Shown here: positions 29,869 through 38,419 of the stretch, piece after piece | How the letters are laid out: every line of letters begins with the position of its first letter | Numbering within the stretch: the first letter of the stretch is position 1 | Source: Micromonospora sp. KC723 | GTDB lineage: Bacteria > Actinomycetota > Actinomycetes > Mycobacteriales > Micromonosporaceae | Assembly (NCBI RefSeq): GCF_004348595.1 | Contig: NZ_SMKD01000032.1 | Coordinates: 1-45,992, forward strand | Direction of reading: 5' to 3' | Length of the DNA: 45,992 nucleotides | Notes under the pieces: generated by a model | Databases searched by the model: none | The model's input: the letters and a program-made list of their open reading frames with translations, nothing else | What the model was told of the DNA's origin: nothing | Translations under genes and position numbers: made by a program

Positions 29869-31500
29869 ATGGGGTCCAGGGGTCGGCTGGTCGCGCTGCT
29901 GCTGCTCGCTGCGCTGCCCCCGCTGCTGGAGGAGGCGGTGCTGCTCGCCAGCGGCCTGCGCGCCGCCCGCGGCCTGTCGCCGCAGGTCACCGCCATCTGG
30001 CCGTACGACTCGTACCACGACCTGCGCTGGCTGCTGGTCTACCACGACTCGTGGGTCAGTTTCCTGCTCGGACTGCTGGGCGTGACCCTGGTCCGAGGGC
30101 TGATCTCGGTGGCGCTGACGGTGCTGGCCTGGCCGGCCGGGGTGCCCCGGCCGGCTCGGGGCTGGCTGATCCGGCGCAACCTGGAGGTCGCGCTGCTGGC
30201 CGCGGTGGTGATCTCGCCATGGGCCGCGCTCTCGGTGGCCTTCTCCGTGGTGTCGCTGAGCTGGTACCTGTTCGCGTCGCTGGGGCCGCTGCTGCTGCTC
30301 GCCCCGTTCCTGGTCCGGGCCGGCGTGGTGCGGGACTGGTGGCGCGGGCTGCCCACGATCGAGCTGGTCGGCTGGGCCTGGCTCAACTTCGCGGTGCTGA
30401 CCCTGGCCGGCGCGTTGATGTCCTGGGCGCCGGACGGCTGGACGCTGCCCATGGCGGCCCTGGCCGGGGTGGTGAACGGCCTGCTCTGGCGGCGGACGGT
30501 GGCCGCGGCGGTGCTGCCCGCCCGGGTCCGGTGGGCCCGGGTGCCGGTCGCGCCCGTCGCGATCGTGCTCGCCATGGCCGGCGCGGTGTGGGTTCCGCCG
30601 CTGGTCGCCGCCGCCACCGGCGGTGAGCAGACGCAGTGGCGGCCACCCATCCTGTCCCAGCGGCTACCCGCGCAGGTGCCGCACGCGGTGATCGTGCTGG
30701 GCGGGCACCACTCCAGTTGGGACGGCAGCCCGGCCGCCGACCCCAGGGTGGAGCGTTTCTCCTACCGAGGGCTGGACGCCCAGGGGCGGCCCCTGCCGTA
30801 CGAGCCGGACGCCACCCACCAGTCGCTGGACTCCAGCAGCGCCCTGCTCGCGGCCCAGGTCGAGGAGCTGCACGAGCGCACCCGCCGGCCGATCGCGTTG
30901 GTCGGGGAGAGTGAGGGCGCCATGGTGGCCCGCACCTACCTGGAGCGGCTGCCCTCCGGGCCGGTGACGGCCGTGGTGTTGTTCGACCCGCTGGTGCAGC
31001 CCGGCCGGACCTACTATCCACCGCCGGGTCACGAGGGCTGGGGCGTGGCGACGGGCTGGCAGTTGCGCGCGATGTTCTGGCTGACGAACCTGGCCCAGGA
31101 GCACAGGGACACCCCCGACTCGCCGTTCGTGCGCTCGCTGCTGGCCGAGGCCCCCTTCTACCGCAACCGCACCCTCTGTCCGGTCGGCGGCGTGCGGATG
31201 ATCGCCTTCCTGCCCACCGTCAGCGCCGCCGAGGCCCCGCCCGGGGAGTACAGCCGCATCCCGGTGTACCAGCAACCGGCGTTCCACGGCGGGCTGGTGG
31301 GCGGACGGGTTGTCGGCGACCAGGTGACCGACTTCCTGGCCGGCGTGCCGGTGCGCCACCCCCGGCAGGAGTACGAGCTGCTCCAGAGGCTGGGCGCGGC
31401 CTGGCAGGCGCCCTCGCTGGCGGCGTCGCTCAACCCGATCTGGGCGGCGACGCGGGAGGGGGATCCGGCGCGGACCGGGCGGATCTGCGAGTCACGCTGA
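29869..31500 (+). CDS. Multi-TM protein with C-terminal alpha/beta hydrolase domain
   Basis: A 543-residue protein. The first about 250 residues hold roughly seven hydrophobic segments, beginning LVALLLLAALPPLLEEAVLLA. From about residue 260 a folded domain follows with VPHAVIVLGGHHSSWDG (oxyanion region), the nucleophile elbow GESEGA with S348, and FDPLVQPG; a histidine in QPAFHGGLVGGRV could complete the triad. This looks like a membrane-tethered esterase or lipase, its catalytic part probably outside the cell. ATG at 29869 is preceded by GTGGAG; the frame is open far upstream but only as an antisense shadow of herA. The 3' end overlaps the convergent membrane-protein gene by 71 bases. Confidence 0.75.
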   Translation: MGSRGRLVALLLLAALPPLLEEAVLLASGLRAARGLSPQVTAIWPYDSYHDLRWLLVYHDSWVSFLLGLLGVTLVRGLISVALTVLAWPAGVPRPARGWLIRRNLEVALLAAVVISPWAALSVAFSVVSLSWYLFASLGPLLLLAPFLVRAGVVRDWWRGLPTIELVGWAWLNFAVLTLAGALMSWAPDGWTLPMAALAGVVNGLLWRRTVAAAVLPARVRWARVPVAPVAIVLAMAGAVWVPPLVAAATGGEQTQWRPPILSQRLPAQVPHAVIVLGGHHSSWDGSPAADPRVERFSYRGLDAQGRPLPYEPDATHQSLDSSSALLAAQVEELHERTRRPIALVGESEGAMVARTYLERLPSGPVTAVVLFDPLVQPGRTYYPPPGHEGWGVATGWQLRAMFWLTNLAQEHRDTPDSPFVRSLLAEAPFYRNRTLCPVGGVRMIAFLPTVSAAEAPPGEYSRIPVYQQPAFHGGLVGGRVVGDQVTDFLAGVPVRHPRQEYELLQRLGAAWQAPSLAASLNPIWAATREGDPARTGRICESR

Positions 31501-31897
31501 GTCCCCACCGGTGGCGCAGCAGCAGCCGGACGGCCGCGCCGTCGAGCCCCACCACGAGCAGGGTCCGGATCGGGGCGTACGGAAACAGCAGCAGGCCGAC
31601 GAGGATCGCCAGCGCGGCGCAGCCGACGGCGGCCGGCACCGTACCCCGGCGTCCGGTGAGCACCAGCAGCCCGGCCAGGGTGACCGCCGCGCCGACCCCG
31701 ACGTTCAGCCACGCCCAGCCGGTGATGTCGACGTGGCGCATACCCTCCTCGCTCATCGTGACGAACGGATCGCTGATCGTGTGCGCCCAGGCCGACAGCA
31801 CGTCCACGCCGCCGCCGACGACGAGGAGGCCGCCGGCGAGCAGGGGCGGCCGTGCCGGCGCCGTGCCGGTGTCGTCGATGGCCTGAGTGGAGCCCAT
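31430..31897 (-). CDS. Small four-segment membrane protein, unknown function
   Basis: A 155-residue protein with four predicted membrane helices: PLLAGGLLVVGGGVDVLSAWA, GWAWLNVGVGAAVTLAGLLVL, VPAAVGCAALAILVGLLLFPY and a last one after PIRTLLVVGLDGAAV. The tail is basic and Pro/Ser-rich. The layout resembles small DUF7144-type actinobacterial membrane proteins, but I cannot confirm the family. ATG at 31897. The last 71 bases overlap the end of the convergent hydrolase gene, so the tail could be shorter in relatives. Confidence 0.7.
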   Translation of the reverse strand: MGSTQAIDDTGTAPARPPLLAGGLLVVGGGVDVLSAWAHTISDPFVTMSEEGMRHVDITGWAWLNVGVGAAVTLAGLLVLTGRRGTVPAAVGCAALAILVGLLLFPYAPIRTLLVVGLDGAAVRLLLRHRWGLSVTRRSARSAPDPPPASPPRSG

Positions 31898-32028
31898 CTG
31901 CCCAGCGTAGAGCCGATCGGGCCGGCGGTGGCCGGGGTTGGGCACCACAGACGGCGGGATCCACGATCCGGGCCGGGGTACGGCTGGGCGCGTCGATGCG
32001 CGACGGGTGACGCCACCGGTCTGCCGGC

Positions 32029-32802
32029 CTACCCGGCCGGGTCGGGGGCTGACCCTCCCGCGCGGACGTAGCGCAGCATCAGCACCCCGTCGTCGGCGGC
32101 CAGCACGTGGCGCAGTTCGAGCGGCCGGGGTGCGCTGGGGTCGCCGGTGGTGATCCGTCCCGGGCCGGCCCCGGCGAGTAGCGGCGAGACGGTCAGGCAG
32201 AGCTCGTCGACCAGGTCGGCGGCGGTGAGCGCGCCGAACAGCTGCGGCCCGCCCTCGCAGAGCAGCTCGCCCAGCCCCCGGTGGCGCAGCTCGGCCAGGC
32301 CGGCGGCGAGGTCGACCGCGTCACCGCCGGAACGGACGAGGTCGACCACGTCGGTGAGCCCGGCCGGGGGCGTGGCGGCCTCGGTGGTCAGCACGACGGG
32401 TCGTACCGGGGCGTCGGCGAGCGCGGCCTGCGCGGGGTCGAGCGCCAGCGAGCGGGAGACCACGACCAGGGTCGGGTACTCGGCCAGGCCGTGCGCCCGC
32501 CGCCAGTCCCGGCGCGGCCCGCCCAGCCGCACCGCCCGGTAGCCCTCGTGCCGCAGGGTGCCGGCGGCCACCACCAGCCCGTCGCAGAGCATCCTCAGCA
32601 GTCCGAAGACCCGCTTGTCCGGTACGCCGGAGAGGCCGGCGGAGTAGCCGTCGAGGCTCACCGCGCCGTCGGGGCTGGTCACGAAGTTCACCCTCAGGTG
32701 GGGGTGGTCCGCCCGACCGTAGAGGCGGGTCAGCTCCGCGTCGTCGAGTGGGCCGGACGGGGGTGGCGGCCAGATCCGGCGGATCGTCGTGCCGGCGCTC
32801 AT
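32029..32802 (-). CDS. RibD-C-like (dihydrofolate reductase fold) reductase
   Basis: A 257-residue protein of the pyrimidine reductase family related to the C-terminal half of RibD, which reduces a riboflavin-pathway intermediate with NADPH. LRVNFVTSPDGAVSLDGYSAGLSG is the diagnostic N-terminal motif, DGLVVAAGTLRHEGYR the second, and LLCEGGPQLFGALTAADLVDELCLTVSPLLAG the third. Stand-alone versions are common in actinobacteria and often lack a known substrate. The ATG overlaps the stop of the upstream 39-residue Cys-rich peptide (ATGA), which indicates coupled translation. Confidence 0.88.
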   Translation of the reverse strand: MSAGTTIRRIWPPPPSGPLDDAELTRLYGRADHPHLRVNFVTSPDGAVSLDGYSAGLSGVPDKRVFGLLRMLCDGLVVAAGTLRHEGYRAVRLGGPRRDWRRAHGLAEYPTLVVVSRSLALDPAQAALADAPVRPVVLTTEAATPPAGLTDVVDLVRSGGDAVDLAAGLAELRHRGLGELLCEGGPQLFGALTAADLVDELCLTVSPLLAGAGPGRITTGDPSAPRPLELRHVLAADDGVLMLRYVRAGGSAPDPAG

Positions 32803-32918
32803 TCGCCAGCCGGGCCGGTGACCGGCGGGGTCGGCTCGGGGGTGCGGTGCTGGCAGTCGCACCACGTCCGGCCGGGGCAGTCGTCGTGCCGCCGCTCCCG
32901 GCACGCTCGGCAGATCAT
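32799..32918 (-). CDS. 39-residue Cys-rich peptide coupled to the reductase gene
   Basis: The peptide starts MICRACRERRHDDCPG and continues RTWCDCQHRTPEP before a Pro/Thr tail. Ligand spacing is CxxC, then a Cys nine residues on, then WCxC and a His: a plausible single zinc site. Its stop codon overlaps the start of the RibD-like gene as ATGA, and codon third positions are GC like its neighbours. Function is unknown; it might be a zinc-ribbon partner of the reductase or a leader peptide that controls its translation. Confidence 0.6.
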   Translation of the reverse strand: MICRACRERRHDDCPGRTWCDCQHRTPEPTPPVTGPAGE

Positions 32919-33041
32919 GTCGGCAGCCTAGTGCCCGCCGGCCGGACGCGGCCCGGAGACGGTCGGACTGCCGGTGGGGCCGTACCGGGTCCGCCCGCCG
33001 GACGGTGGGGCACGGGGCCCGCGCGTGGTAGATGTACGAAC

Positions 33042-33350
33042 GTGGTGGCGGGCCGGGGCACGGGGGTGCGGTACGTCTACGACTTCGAGGACTGGTGGGA
33101 GCACGAGCTGCTGGTGGAGGACGTGCTCCCCGCCGATCCCGCCCGGCGGTACCCGGTCTGCCCGGACGGGGAGCGGGCCGGGCCGCCGGAGGGCGTCGGC
33201 GGGCCGCCGGGGTACGCGGCGCTGCGCGCCGCGCTCGCCGATCCCACCCATCCGGAGCACGCCGTGCTGACCGCCTGGGTCGGCCCCGGGTTCGATCCCG
33301 ACGCCTTCGACCCAGGCCGGGTGAGCACGCTGCTGCGCCGCTTCTGCTGA
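33042..33350 (+). pseudogene. N-terminally truncated pRiA4b ORF-3-like gene
   Basis: From codon 10 the frame reads YVYDFEDWWEHELLVEDVLPADPARRYPVCPDGERAGPPEGVGGPPGY and then ALADPTHPEHAVLTAWVGPGFDPDAFDPG, the C-terminal half of the plasmid pRiA4b ORF-3 family. Intact members begin about 70-90 residues earlier with a conserved region that is missing here. GTG at 33042 is the first start and has no ribosome site. It is probably a relic of a mobile-element passenger gene, although a functional short domain cannot be excluded. Confidence 0.6.
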
Positions 33351-33399
33351 CTCTTCCCGACGCACACGGACGCCGCCCGGGGGATCGGCGGTAACGATC

Positions 33400-33413
33400 T
33401 GGGAACGCTCCCA
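33400..33413. promoter_or_regulatory. CebR operator O1 upstream of cebE
   Basis: TGGGAACGCTCCCA differs at one position from the known CebR/CelR consensus TGGGAGCGCTCCCA. It lies eight bases upstream of the -35 hexamer of the cebE promoter. Confidence 0.88.
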
Positions 33414-33421
33414 TCGGTCTA

Positions 33422-33450
33422 TTGACACCCATGTCATGCCCCGGCAGTCT
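33422..33450 (+). promoter_or_regulatory. Promoter of the ceb operon
   Basis: TTGACA at 33422-33427 is a perfect -35. Seventeen bases later CAGTCT is a poor -10. The two CebR boxes flank this segment, so binding at both sites would enclose the promoter. Confidence 0.5.
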
Positions 33451-33452
33451 CA

Positions 33453-33466
33453 TGGGAGCGTTCCCA
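33453..33466. promoter_or_regulatory. CebR operator O2 at the transcription start region
   Basis: TGGGAGCGTTCCCA is the exact reverse complement of O1. It begins three bases after the proposed -10 and would block initiation. Its centre is 53 bases from the centre of O1. Confidence 0.9.
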
Positions 33467-33587
33467 CGGACGTGTCGCGGATCACTCCACGGGCGTCGCG
33501 CCAACGGTTATCCGCGGTGCGACGGGAGCGCGAACGGCACTCCCCACCACACCTAAAACCCGCCTCACCACTGAAAGAGGGGTCAGG

Positions 33588-34889
33588 ATGAGCGTCACCT
33601 CACGCCGCCGCTTCGCGGCGATCGCGCTTGCGTCGGTCGCCGTGCTCGCGACCGGCACGGCCTGCGGCAACGACTCGGAATCGGGCGACGGGCCGATCAC
33701 CCTGGTCGTCGACGTCTTCGGCGACCAGGGCTTCGGGTACGAGGAGCTCTACAAGCAGTACGAGTCGGAGCACCCGAACGTCAAGATCCAGGAGCGGGGC
33801 AAGGGCCTGGGCCTGGGTGACTACAACACCCGGTTGACGCAGCAGATCACCGCAGGCGCGGGCGCCGGTGACGTCGTCGCCCTCGAAGAGGGCACGATCG
33901 TCCAGTTCTACGCCCAGGCCGACAAGTTCGTGAACCTGGCCGACCACGGCGCCAACGACCTCAAGAGCAACTTCCTGCCCTGGAAGTGGGAGCAGGGGCT
34001 GACGCCCGACGGCAAGGTCCTGGGCCTCGGCACCGACATCGGCTCGATGGCGATCTGCTACCGCAGCGACCTGTTCAAGGCCGCCAACCTGCCGGCCGAC
34101 CGCGAGCAGGTCGGTGCGCTCTGGCCGACCTGGGACGACTTCATCGCCACGGGACAGAAGTTCGTCGCCGCCGACAAGAAGCACAAGTTCGTCGACTCCG
34201 CGACGAACTTCTACAACGTGGTGCTCATGCAGACCGCCGGCGCCGGCAGCGGACACACCTACTTCGACAAGAACAACCAGTTGGTCGTCGGCAGCAACCC
34301 GGACGTCAAGTCGGCGTTCGACCTGACCACCAAGATGATCAGCGCCGGCTTGTCGAACCACCTCAAGAGCTTCTCCAACGAGTGGAACGCCGGTTTCAAG
34401 AACGGCACCTTCGCCGCCATCGGCTGCCCGGCCTGGATGACCGGTGTGATCAAGGGCCAGGCCGGTGACGCGTTCGCCGGCAAGTGGGACGTGGCCAAGG
34501 CCCCCGGCACCGGCGGCAACTGGGGCGGCGCCTTCCTCGGCGTGCCCAAGTCCAGCAAGCACCCGAAGGAGGCCGCCGAGCTGGTCAAGTTCCTGACCAG
34601 CGCCAAGTCGCAGGCCGAGGCGTTCAAGAAGGTCGGCAACCTGCCGTCCTCGCCGCAGGCGCTCAGCGACCCGGCGGTGGCGGAGGCGACCAACGACTAC
34701 TTCAGCAACGCGCCGGTCGGCAAGATCTTCGCCGCCGGGGCGAGCGAGCTGAAGCCGGTCTACCTCGGCCCGAAGAACCAGGCGGTCCGGGACGCGGTCG
34801 AGAACGCGCTGCGCAGCGTCGAGCAGGGCAAGGCCGCTGACGCGGCATGGCAGGACGCGGTGAAGAACGGCGAGGCCGCCGGCAAGTAA
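33588..34889 (+). CDS. cebE: Cellobiose/cello-oligosaccharide-binding lipoprotein CebE
   Basis: A 433-residue solute-binding protein that captures cellobiose or cellotriose outside the cell for the CebFG permease. The signal peptide ends in lipobox GTAC (about C26). ITLVVDVFGDQGFGYEELYKQYESEHPNVKIQ is the family 1 binding-protein start, and GTFAAIGCPAWMTGVIKG is typical of CebE. It is first in the operon, behind two CebR boxes. Assignment to CebE and not to another sugar binder rests on the CebR boxes, the GH1 gene and cebR downstream. Confidence 0.93.
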   Translation: MSVTSRRRFAAIALASVAVLATGTACGNDSESGDGPITLVVDVFGDQGFGYEELYKQYESEHPNVKIQERGKGLGLGDYNTRLTQQITAGAGAGDVVALEEGTIVQFYAQADKFVNLADHGANDLKSNFLPWKWEQGLTPDGKVLGLGTDIGSMAICYRSDLFKAANLPADREQVGALWPTWDDFIATGQKFVAADKKHKFVDSATNFYNVVLMQTAGAGSGHTYFDKNNQLVVGSNPDVKSAFDLTTKMISAGLSNHLKSFSNEWNAGFKNGTFAAIGCPAWMTGVIKGQAGDAFAGKWDVAKAPGTGGNWGGAFLGVPKSSKHPKEAAELVKFLTSAKSQAEAFKKVGNLPSSPQALSDPAVAEATNDYFSNAPVGKIFAAGASELKPVYLGPKNQAVRDAVENALRSVEQGKAADAAWQDAVKNGEAAGK

Positions 34890-34905
34890 CCGGCAGTGGC
34901 TGCGC

Positions 34906-34940
34906 TCACGGGTGGTGCCGGTCCCCGGCGCCACCCGTGA
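34906..34940 (+). terminator. Intercistronic hairpin between cebE and cebF
   Basis: TCACGGGTGG pairs with CCACCCGTGA, a T-G pair follows, and GCCGG pairs with CCGGC around a 3-base loop, giving a 16-bp stem. It starts 17 bases after the cebE stop and lies within the 112-base gap. It probably causes partial termination or protects the cebE mRNA, so that more binding protein than permease is made. Confidence 0.6.
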
Positions 34941-35001
34941 ACCCGCGTCGGACGCCGTCCGCGGTGCCCCCTGACGGCGCCGCCGACCCTAAGGACCGCC
35001 C

Positions 35002-35988
35002 ATGAGTTCTCTGGAAACCACCGCCCCGCCGGGTCTGGACCCGTCACGGTCACGCCGTACCGCGCGCCGTACGCCCTCGGGTTTCCCCTGGCTGACCCGT
35101 CTGGACCTCCGCCTCTCGCCGTACCTGTTCGTCCTGCCGTTCTTCGTGATCTTCGCGATCTTCGGCGTGTACCCGATTTTCTACACGGTCTGGATCGCGC
35201 TGACCGACCGGTCGCCGCTCAACGCCACGATCAGCTTCGTCGGCCTGGACAACTTCGTCGAGTTGCTGACCAACGACCCGCAGTTCTGGAACGCGGTGTG
35301 GAACACCTTCGGGATGTTCGTCCTGTCCACCGTGCCGCAACTGCTCCTCGCCCTGATGCTGGCCAACGCGCTGAACCGCCGCATCCGCGGGCAGATGTTC
35401 TTCCGGCTGGCGATCGCGATGCCGATCATCACCTCCACCGCCGTGGTGGCGCTCATCTTCTCGATGATCTACGCCCGGGACTTCGGCCTGGCGAACTGGC
35501 TGCTCGACCTCGTCGGCGTCGATCCCATCGACTGGCGGGCCAACCGCTTCGCCTCGTGGTTCGCCATCTCCACCATGGTCGACTGGCGCTGGGTGGGCTA
35601 CAACGCCCTGATCTACCTGGCGGCGATGCAGTCGATCAGCAAGGACATGTACGAGGCGGCGGCCCTCGACGGCGCCTCCCGCCGCCGGCAGTTCTGGTCG
35701 ATCACCATCCCCCAGCTGCGGCCGACCATCATCTTCACGCTGATCATCTCGACCATCGGTGGCCTGCAGCTCTTCACGGAGCCGCTGATGTTCACCAGTG
35801 GCTCCGGCGCGCTCTCCGGCGGTTCGGAGGGGCAGTTCCAGACCATCACCATGTACCTGCTCGAGGTGATGAACACCCGGTTCCGCTGGGGCTACGCGGG
35901 TGCCGTCGCGCTGGTGCTCTTCCTGCTGATCGCCTCCGTCTCCTTCGTCAACTACCTGCTGGCCCGCCGGATCAGCTCGGACAAGTGA
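35002..35988 (+). CDS. cebF: Cellobiose ABC transporter permease CebF
   Basis: A 328-residue inner-membrane permease with about six helices, the first being LSPYLFVLPFFVIFAIFGVYPI at about 38-60. The ABC-ATPase contact motif EAA reads EAAALDGASRRRQFWSITIPQLRP. A charged cytoplasmic N-terminus of about 35 residues is normal for this subfamily. ATG at 35002 has AAGGA upstream. It forms a heterodimer with CebG, 10 bases downstream. No ATPase gene is present; the family uses the shared MsiK protein encoded elsewhere. Confidence 0.94.
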   Translation: MSSLETTAPPGLDPSRSRRTARRTPSGFPWLTRLDLRLSPYLFVLPFFVIFAIFGVYPIFYTVWIALTDRSPLNATISFVGLDNFVELLTNDPQFWNAVWNTFGMFVLSTVPQLLLALMLANALNRRIRGQMFFRLAIAMPIITSTAVVALIFSMIYARDFGLANWLLDLVGVDPIDWRANRFASWFAISTMVDWRWVGYNALIYLAAMQSISKDMYEAAALDGASRRRQFWSITIPQLRPTIIFTLIISTIGGLQLFTEPLMFTSGSGALSGGSEGQFQTITMYLLEVMNTRFRWGYAGAVALVLFLLIASVSFVNYLLARRISSDK

Positions 35989-35998
35989 GGGTTGCGCC

Positions 35999-36904
35999 AT
36001 GACCAGTACGATGCTGCGACCACCCGCGGTCCGGCCCCCGGCGGCCGGTCGCCCCGGCCTCCGTCACCGGGCGGAGCGACTCTGGACGGCCAGTCCGCTG
36101 ACCTGGATCGGGCTCGTCATCGGGGTGTTTCTGTCCCTGTTCCCGTTCTACTGGATGATCGTCATCGCCTCGCGGACCAACGACGCGGCCAACTCCTGGC
36201 CGCCGCCCTTCCTGCCCGGTGGGAAGCTGGGCGAGAACATCCAGCGGGTCCTCGACAACGGCGACGCGAACATCATCACCGGCCTGGCGAACTCCTTCCT
36301 GGTGTCCGGGACGATCACCGTGGCCACGGTCTTCTTCGGCTCCCTCGCCGGGTTCGCGTTCGCCAAGCTGCGGTTCCGGGGCAAGAACGCGCTGTTGCTG
36401 ATCATCCTCGCCTCGATGATGATCCCCATCCAACTCGGCGTGCTGCCGCTGTACATCCTGATGGCCAAGCTCGAGTGGCTGAACACCATGCCGTCGGTCA
36501 CCGTGCCGTTCCTCATCGGCGGCTTCGGGATCTTCATGATGCGCCAGTACGCCGAGCAGGCGGTGCCGAACGAACTGATCGAGGCGGCCCGGGTGGACGG
36601 CTGCTCCACCTGGCGGATCTACTGGCACGTGGTGGTGCCGGCGCTGCGCCCCGCCGCCGCGGTGCTCGGACTGCTCACCTTCATGGAGCAGTGGAACCAG
36701 TTCTTCTGGCCCTTCGTGGTGCTGGCCGACCCGGCCAACCCGACCGTCCAGATCTCGTTGCGCAGCCTCAACACGGCCTACTTCGCGGACAACTCTCAGA
36801 TCTTCGCGGGTACGCTGATCGCGACCCTTCCGCTGTTTGTCGTGTTCGTCCTGTTCGGCCGCCAGATCATCGGCGGGATCATGGAAGGTGCCGTCAAATC
36901 GTGA
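35999..36904 (+). CDS. cebG: Cellobiose ABC transporter permease CebG
   Basis: A 301-residue second permease subunit with six predicted helices, starting [23 protein letters not shown] after a 35-residue cytoplasmic lead. The EAA motif is [64 protein letters not shown] is the usual C-terminus. The stop overlaps the GTG start of the beta-glucosidase by four bases, so uptake and hydrolysis are translationally linked. Confidence 0.95.
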   Translation: MTSTMLRPPAVRPPAAGRPGLRHRAERLWTASPLTWIGLVIGVFLSLFPFYWMIVIASRTNDAANSWPPPFLPGGKLGENIQRVLDNGDANIITGLANSFLVSGTITVATVFFGSLAGFAFAKLRFRGKNALLLIILASMMIPIQLGVLPLYILMAKLEWLNTMPSVTVPFLIGGFGIFMMRQYAEQAVPNELIEAARVDGCSTWRIYWHVVVPALRPAAAVLGLLTFMEQWNQFFWPFVVLADPANPTVQISLRSLNTAYFADNSQIFAGTLIATLPLFVVFVLFGRQIIGGIMEGAVKS

Positions 36905-38334
36905 GCAACCCCAGCCATCCGCCCGCCGTCGGCGTACTCGACCAGGGGCCGGAACTGATCTTCCCGCCCGGCTTCCTGTGGGGCGCGGCGACCGCCGCCT
37001 ACCAGATCGAGGGAGCGGCCACCGAGGGTGGGCGTACCCCGTCGATCTGGGACACGTTCAGCCACACCGAAGGGCGGGTGGTCAACGGGCACACCGGCGA
37101 CGTGGCCTGCGACCACTACCACCGGATGCCCGACGACGTCCGGCTGATGGCCGACCTCGGCCTGAAGTCGTACCGGTTCTCGGTGGCCTGGCCCCGGGTG
37201 CAACCGGGCGGTTCGGGCCCGGCCAACGCCGAGGGCCTCGACTTCTACCGGCGGCTCGTGGACGAGCTGCTCACCCACGGCATCGAGCCGTGGCTGACCC
37301 TCTACCACTGGGATCTGCCCCAGCAACTGGAGGACGCCGGCGGCTGGCCGGCCCGGGACACGGCCAGCCGGTTCGCCGACTACGCCCAGCTCGTCGCCGA
37401 CGCCCTCGGCGACCGGGTGACCTACTGGACCACCCTCAACGAGCCGTGGTGCTCGGCGTTCCTCGGCTACGGGTCCGGGGCACACGCGCCCGGCCGTTCC
37501 GACGGAGCGGACGCCGTCCGCGCCGGGCACCATCTGATGCTCGGGCACGGTCTGGCCGTACAGGCCCTACGCGCCTCCCGGCCGCGGGCGCAGCTCGGCG
37601 TCACGGTGAACCTCTACCCGGTCACCCCGGCCAGCGACGACCCGGCCGACGCCGACGCCGCCCGCCGGATCGACGGGCTGGCCAACCGGTTCTTCCTCGA
37701 CCCGCTGCTGCGCGGGTCGTACCCGGCCGACCTGGTCGCCGACCTGACGGAGGTGACCGACTTCGGGCACGTCCGGGACGGCGACCTCGCCACCATCGCC
37801 ACCCCGCTGGACCTGGTCGGCGTCAACTACTACAGCCGGCACGTGGTCGCCGCCCCGGCCGAGGGGGTGGAGCGGGAGCCGTACTGGCGGGCGCCGTCGT
37901 GCTGGCCGGGCAGCGAGGACGTACGGTTCGTCACTCGTGGCGTGCCGGTGACCGACATGGACTGGGAGATCGACGCTCCGGGCTTGGTGGAGACGTTGCG
38001 CCGGGTCCACGAGGAGTACACCAACCTTCCGCTGTACGTCACCGAGAACGGTTCCGCCTTCGTCGACGAGGTGGTCGACGGGAAGGTCGACGACATCGAC
38101 CGGCTCGCCTACTTCGACGCCCACCTGCGGGCCGCGCACGAGGCCATCGCGGCGGGAGTGCCCCTGCACGGGTACTTCGCCTGGTCTCTGATGGATAATT
38201 TCGAGTGGGCATGGGGTTACACGAAGCGGTTCGGCATGGTCTGGATCGACTACGACACCCAGCTTCGTATCCCAAAGTCCAGTGCCAGGTGGTACGCCGA
38301 GGTGATCCGACGCAACGGTCTGGCCGGACAATAG
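36901..38334 (+). CDS. bglC: GH1 beta-glucosidase BglC
   Basis: A 477-residue cytosolic enzyme that splits cellobiose and short cello-oligosaccharides into glucose. [17 protein letters not shown] is the GH1 N-terminal motif. The acid/base is E181 in YWTTLNEPW and the nucleophile is E382 in [35 protein letters not shown] is the conserved substrate-binding C-terminus. There is no signal peptide. GTG at 36901 overlaps the cebG stop. Cleaving the CebR inducer, as in Streptomyces, would give negative feedback on the operon. Confidence 0.96.
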   Translation: MSNPSHPPAVGVLDQGPELIFPPGFLWGAATAAYQIEGAATEGGRTPSIWDTFSHTEGRVVNGHTGDVACDHYHRMPDDVRLMADLGLKSYRFSVAWPRVQPGGSGPANAEGLDFYRRLVDELLTHGIEPWLTLYHWDLPQQLEDAGGWPARDTASRFADYAQLVADALGDRVTYWTTLNEPWCSAFLGYGSGAHAPGRSDGADAVRAGHHLMLGHGLAVQALRASRPRAQLGVTVNLYPVTPASDDPADADAARRIDGLANRFFLDPLLRGSYPADLVADLTEVTDFGHVRDGDLATIATPLDLVGVNYYSRHVVAAPAEGVEREPYWRAPSCWPGSEDVRFVTRGVPVTDMDWEIDAPGLVETLRRVHEEYTNLPLYVTENGSAFVDEVVDGKVDDIDRLAYFDAHLRAAHEAIAAGVPLHGYFAWSLMDNFEWAWGYTKRFGMVWIDYDTQLRIPKSSARWYAEVIRRNGLAGQ

Positions 38335-38352
38335 CGAAGGCCAGCAGCTTTC

Positions 38353-38401
38353 CGGGCGGCCCCGCCCCGTACCCCCTCCCCGGGGTGTGGCGGGCCGCCC
38401 G
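38353..38401 (+). terminator. Hairpin between bglC and cebR
   Basis: CGGGCGGCCCCGCC pairs with GGCGGGCCGCCCG (one bulged C), with a C-rich loop of about 22 bases. It may terminate the operon before cebR or reduce read-through into it. The cebR ribosome site GGAGG follows directly. Confidence 0.55.
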
Positions 38402-38419
38402 ACGTCGGAGGAGCAAACA

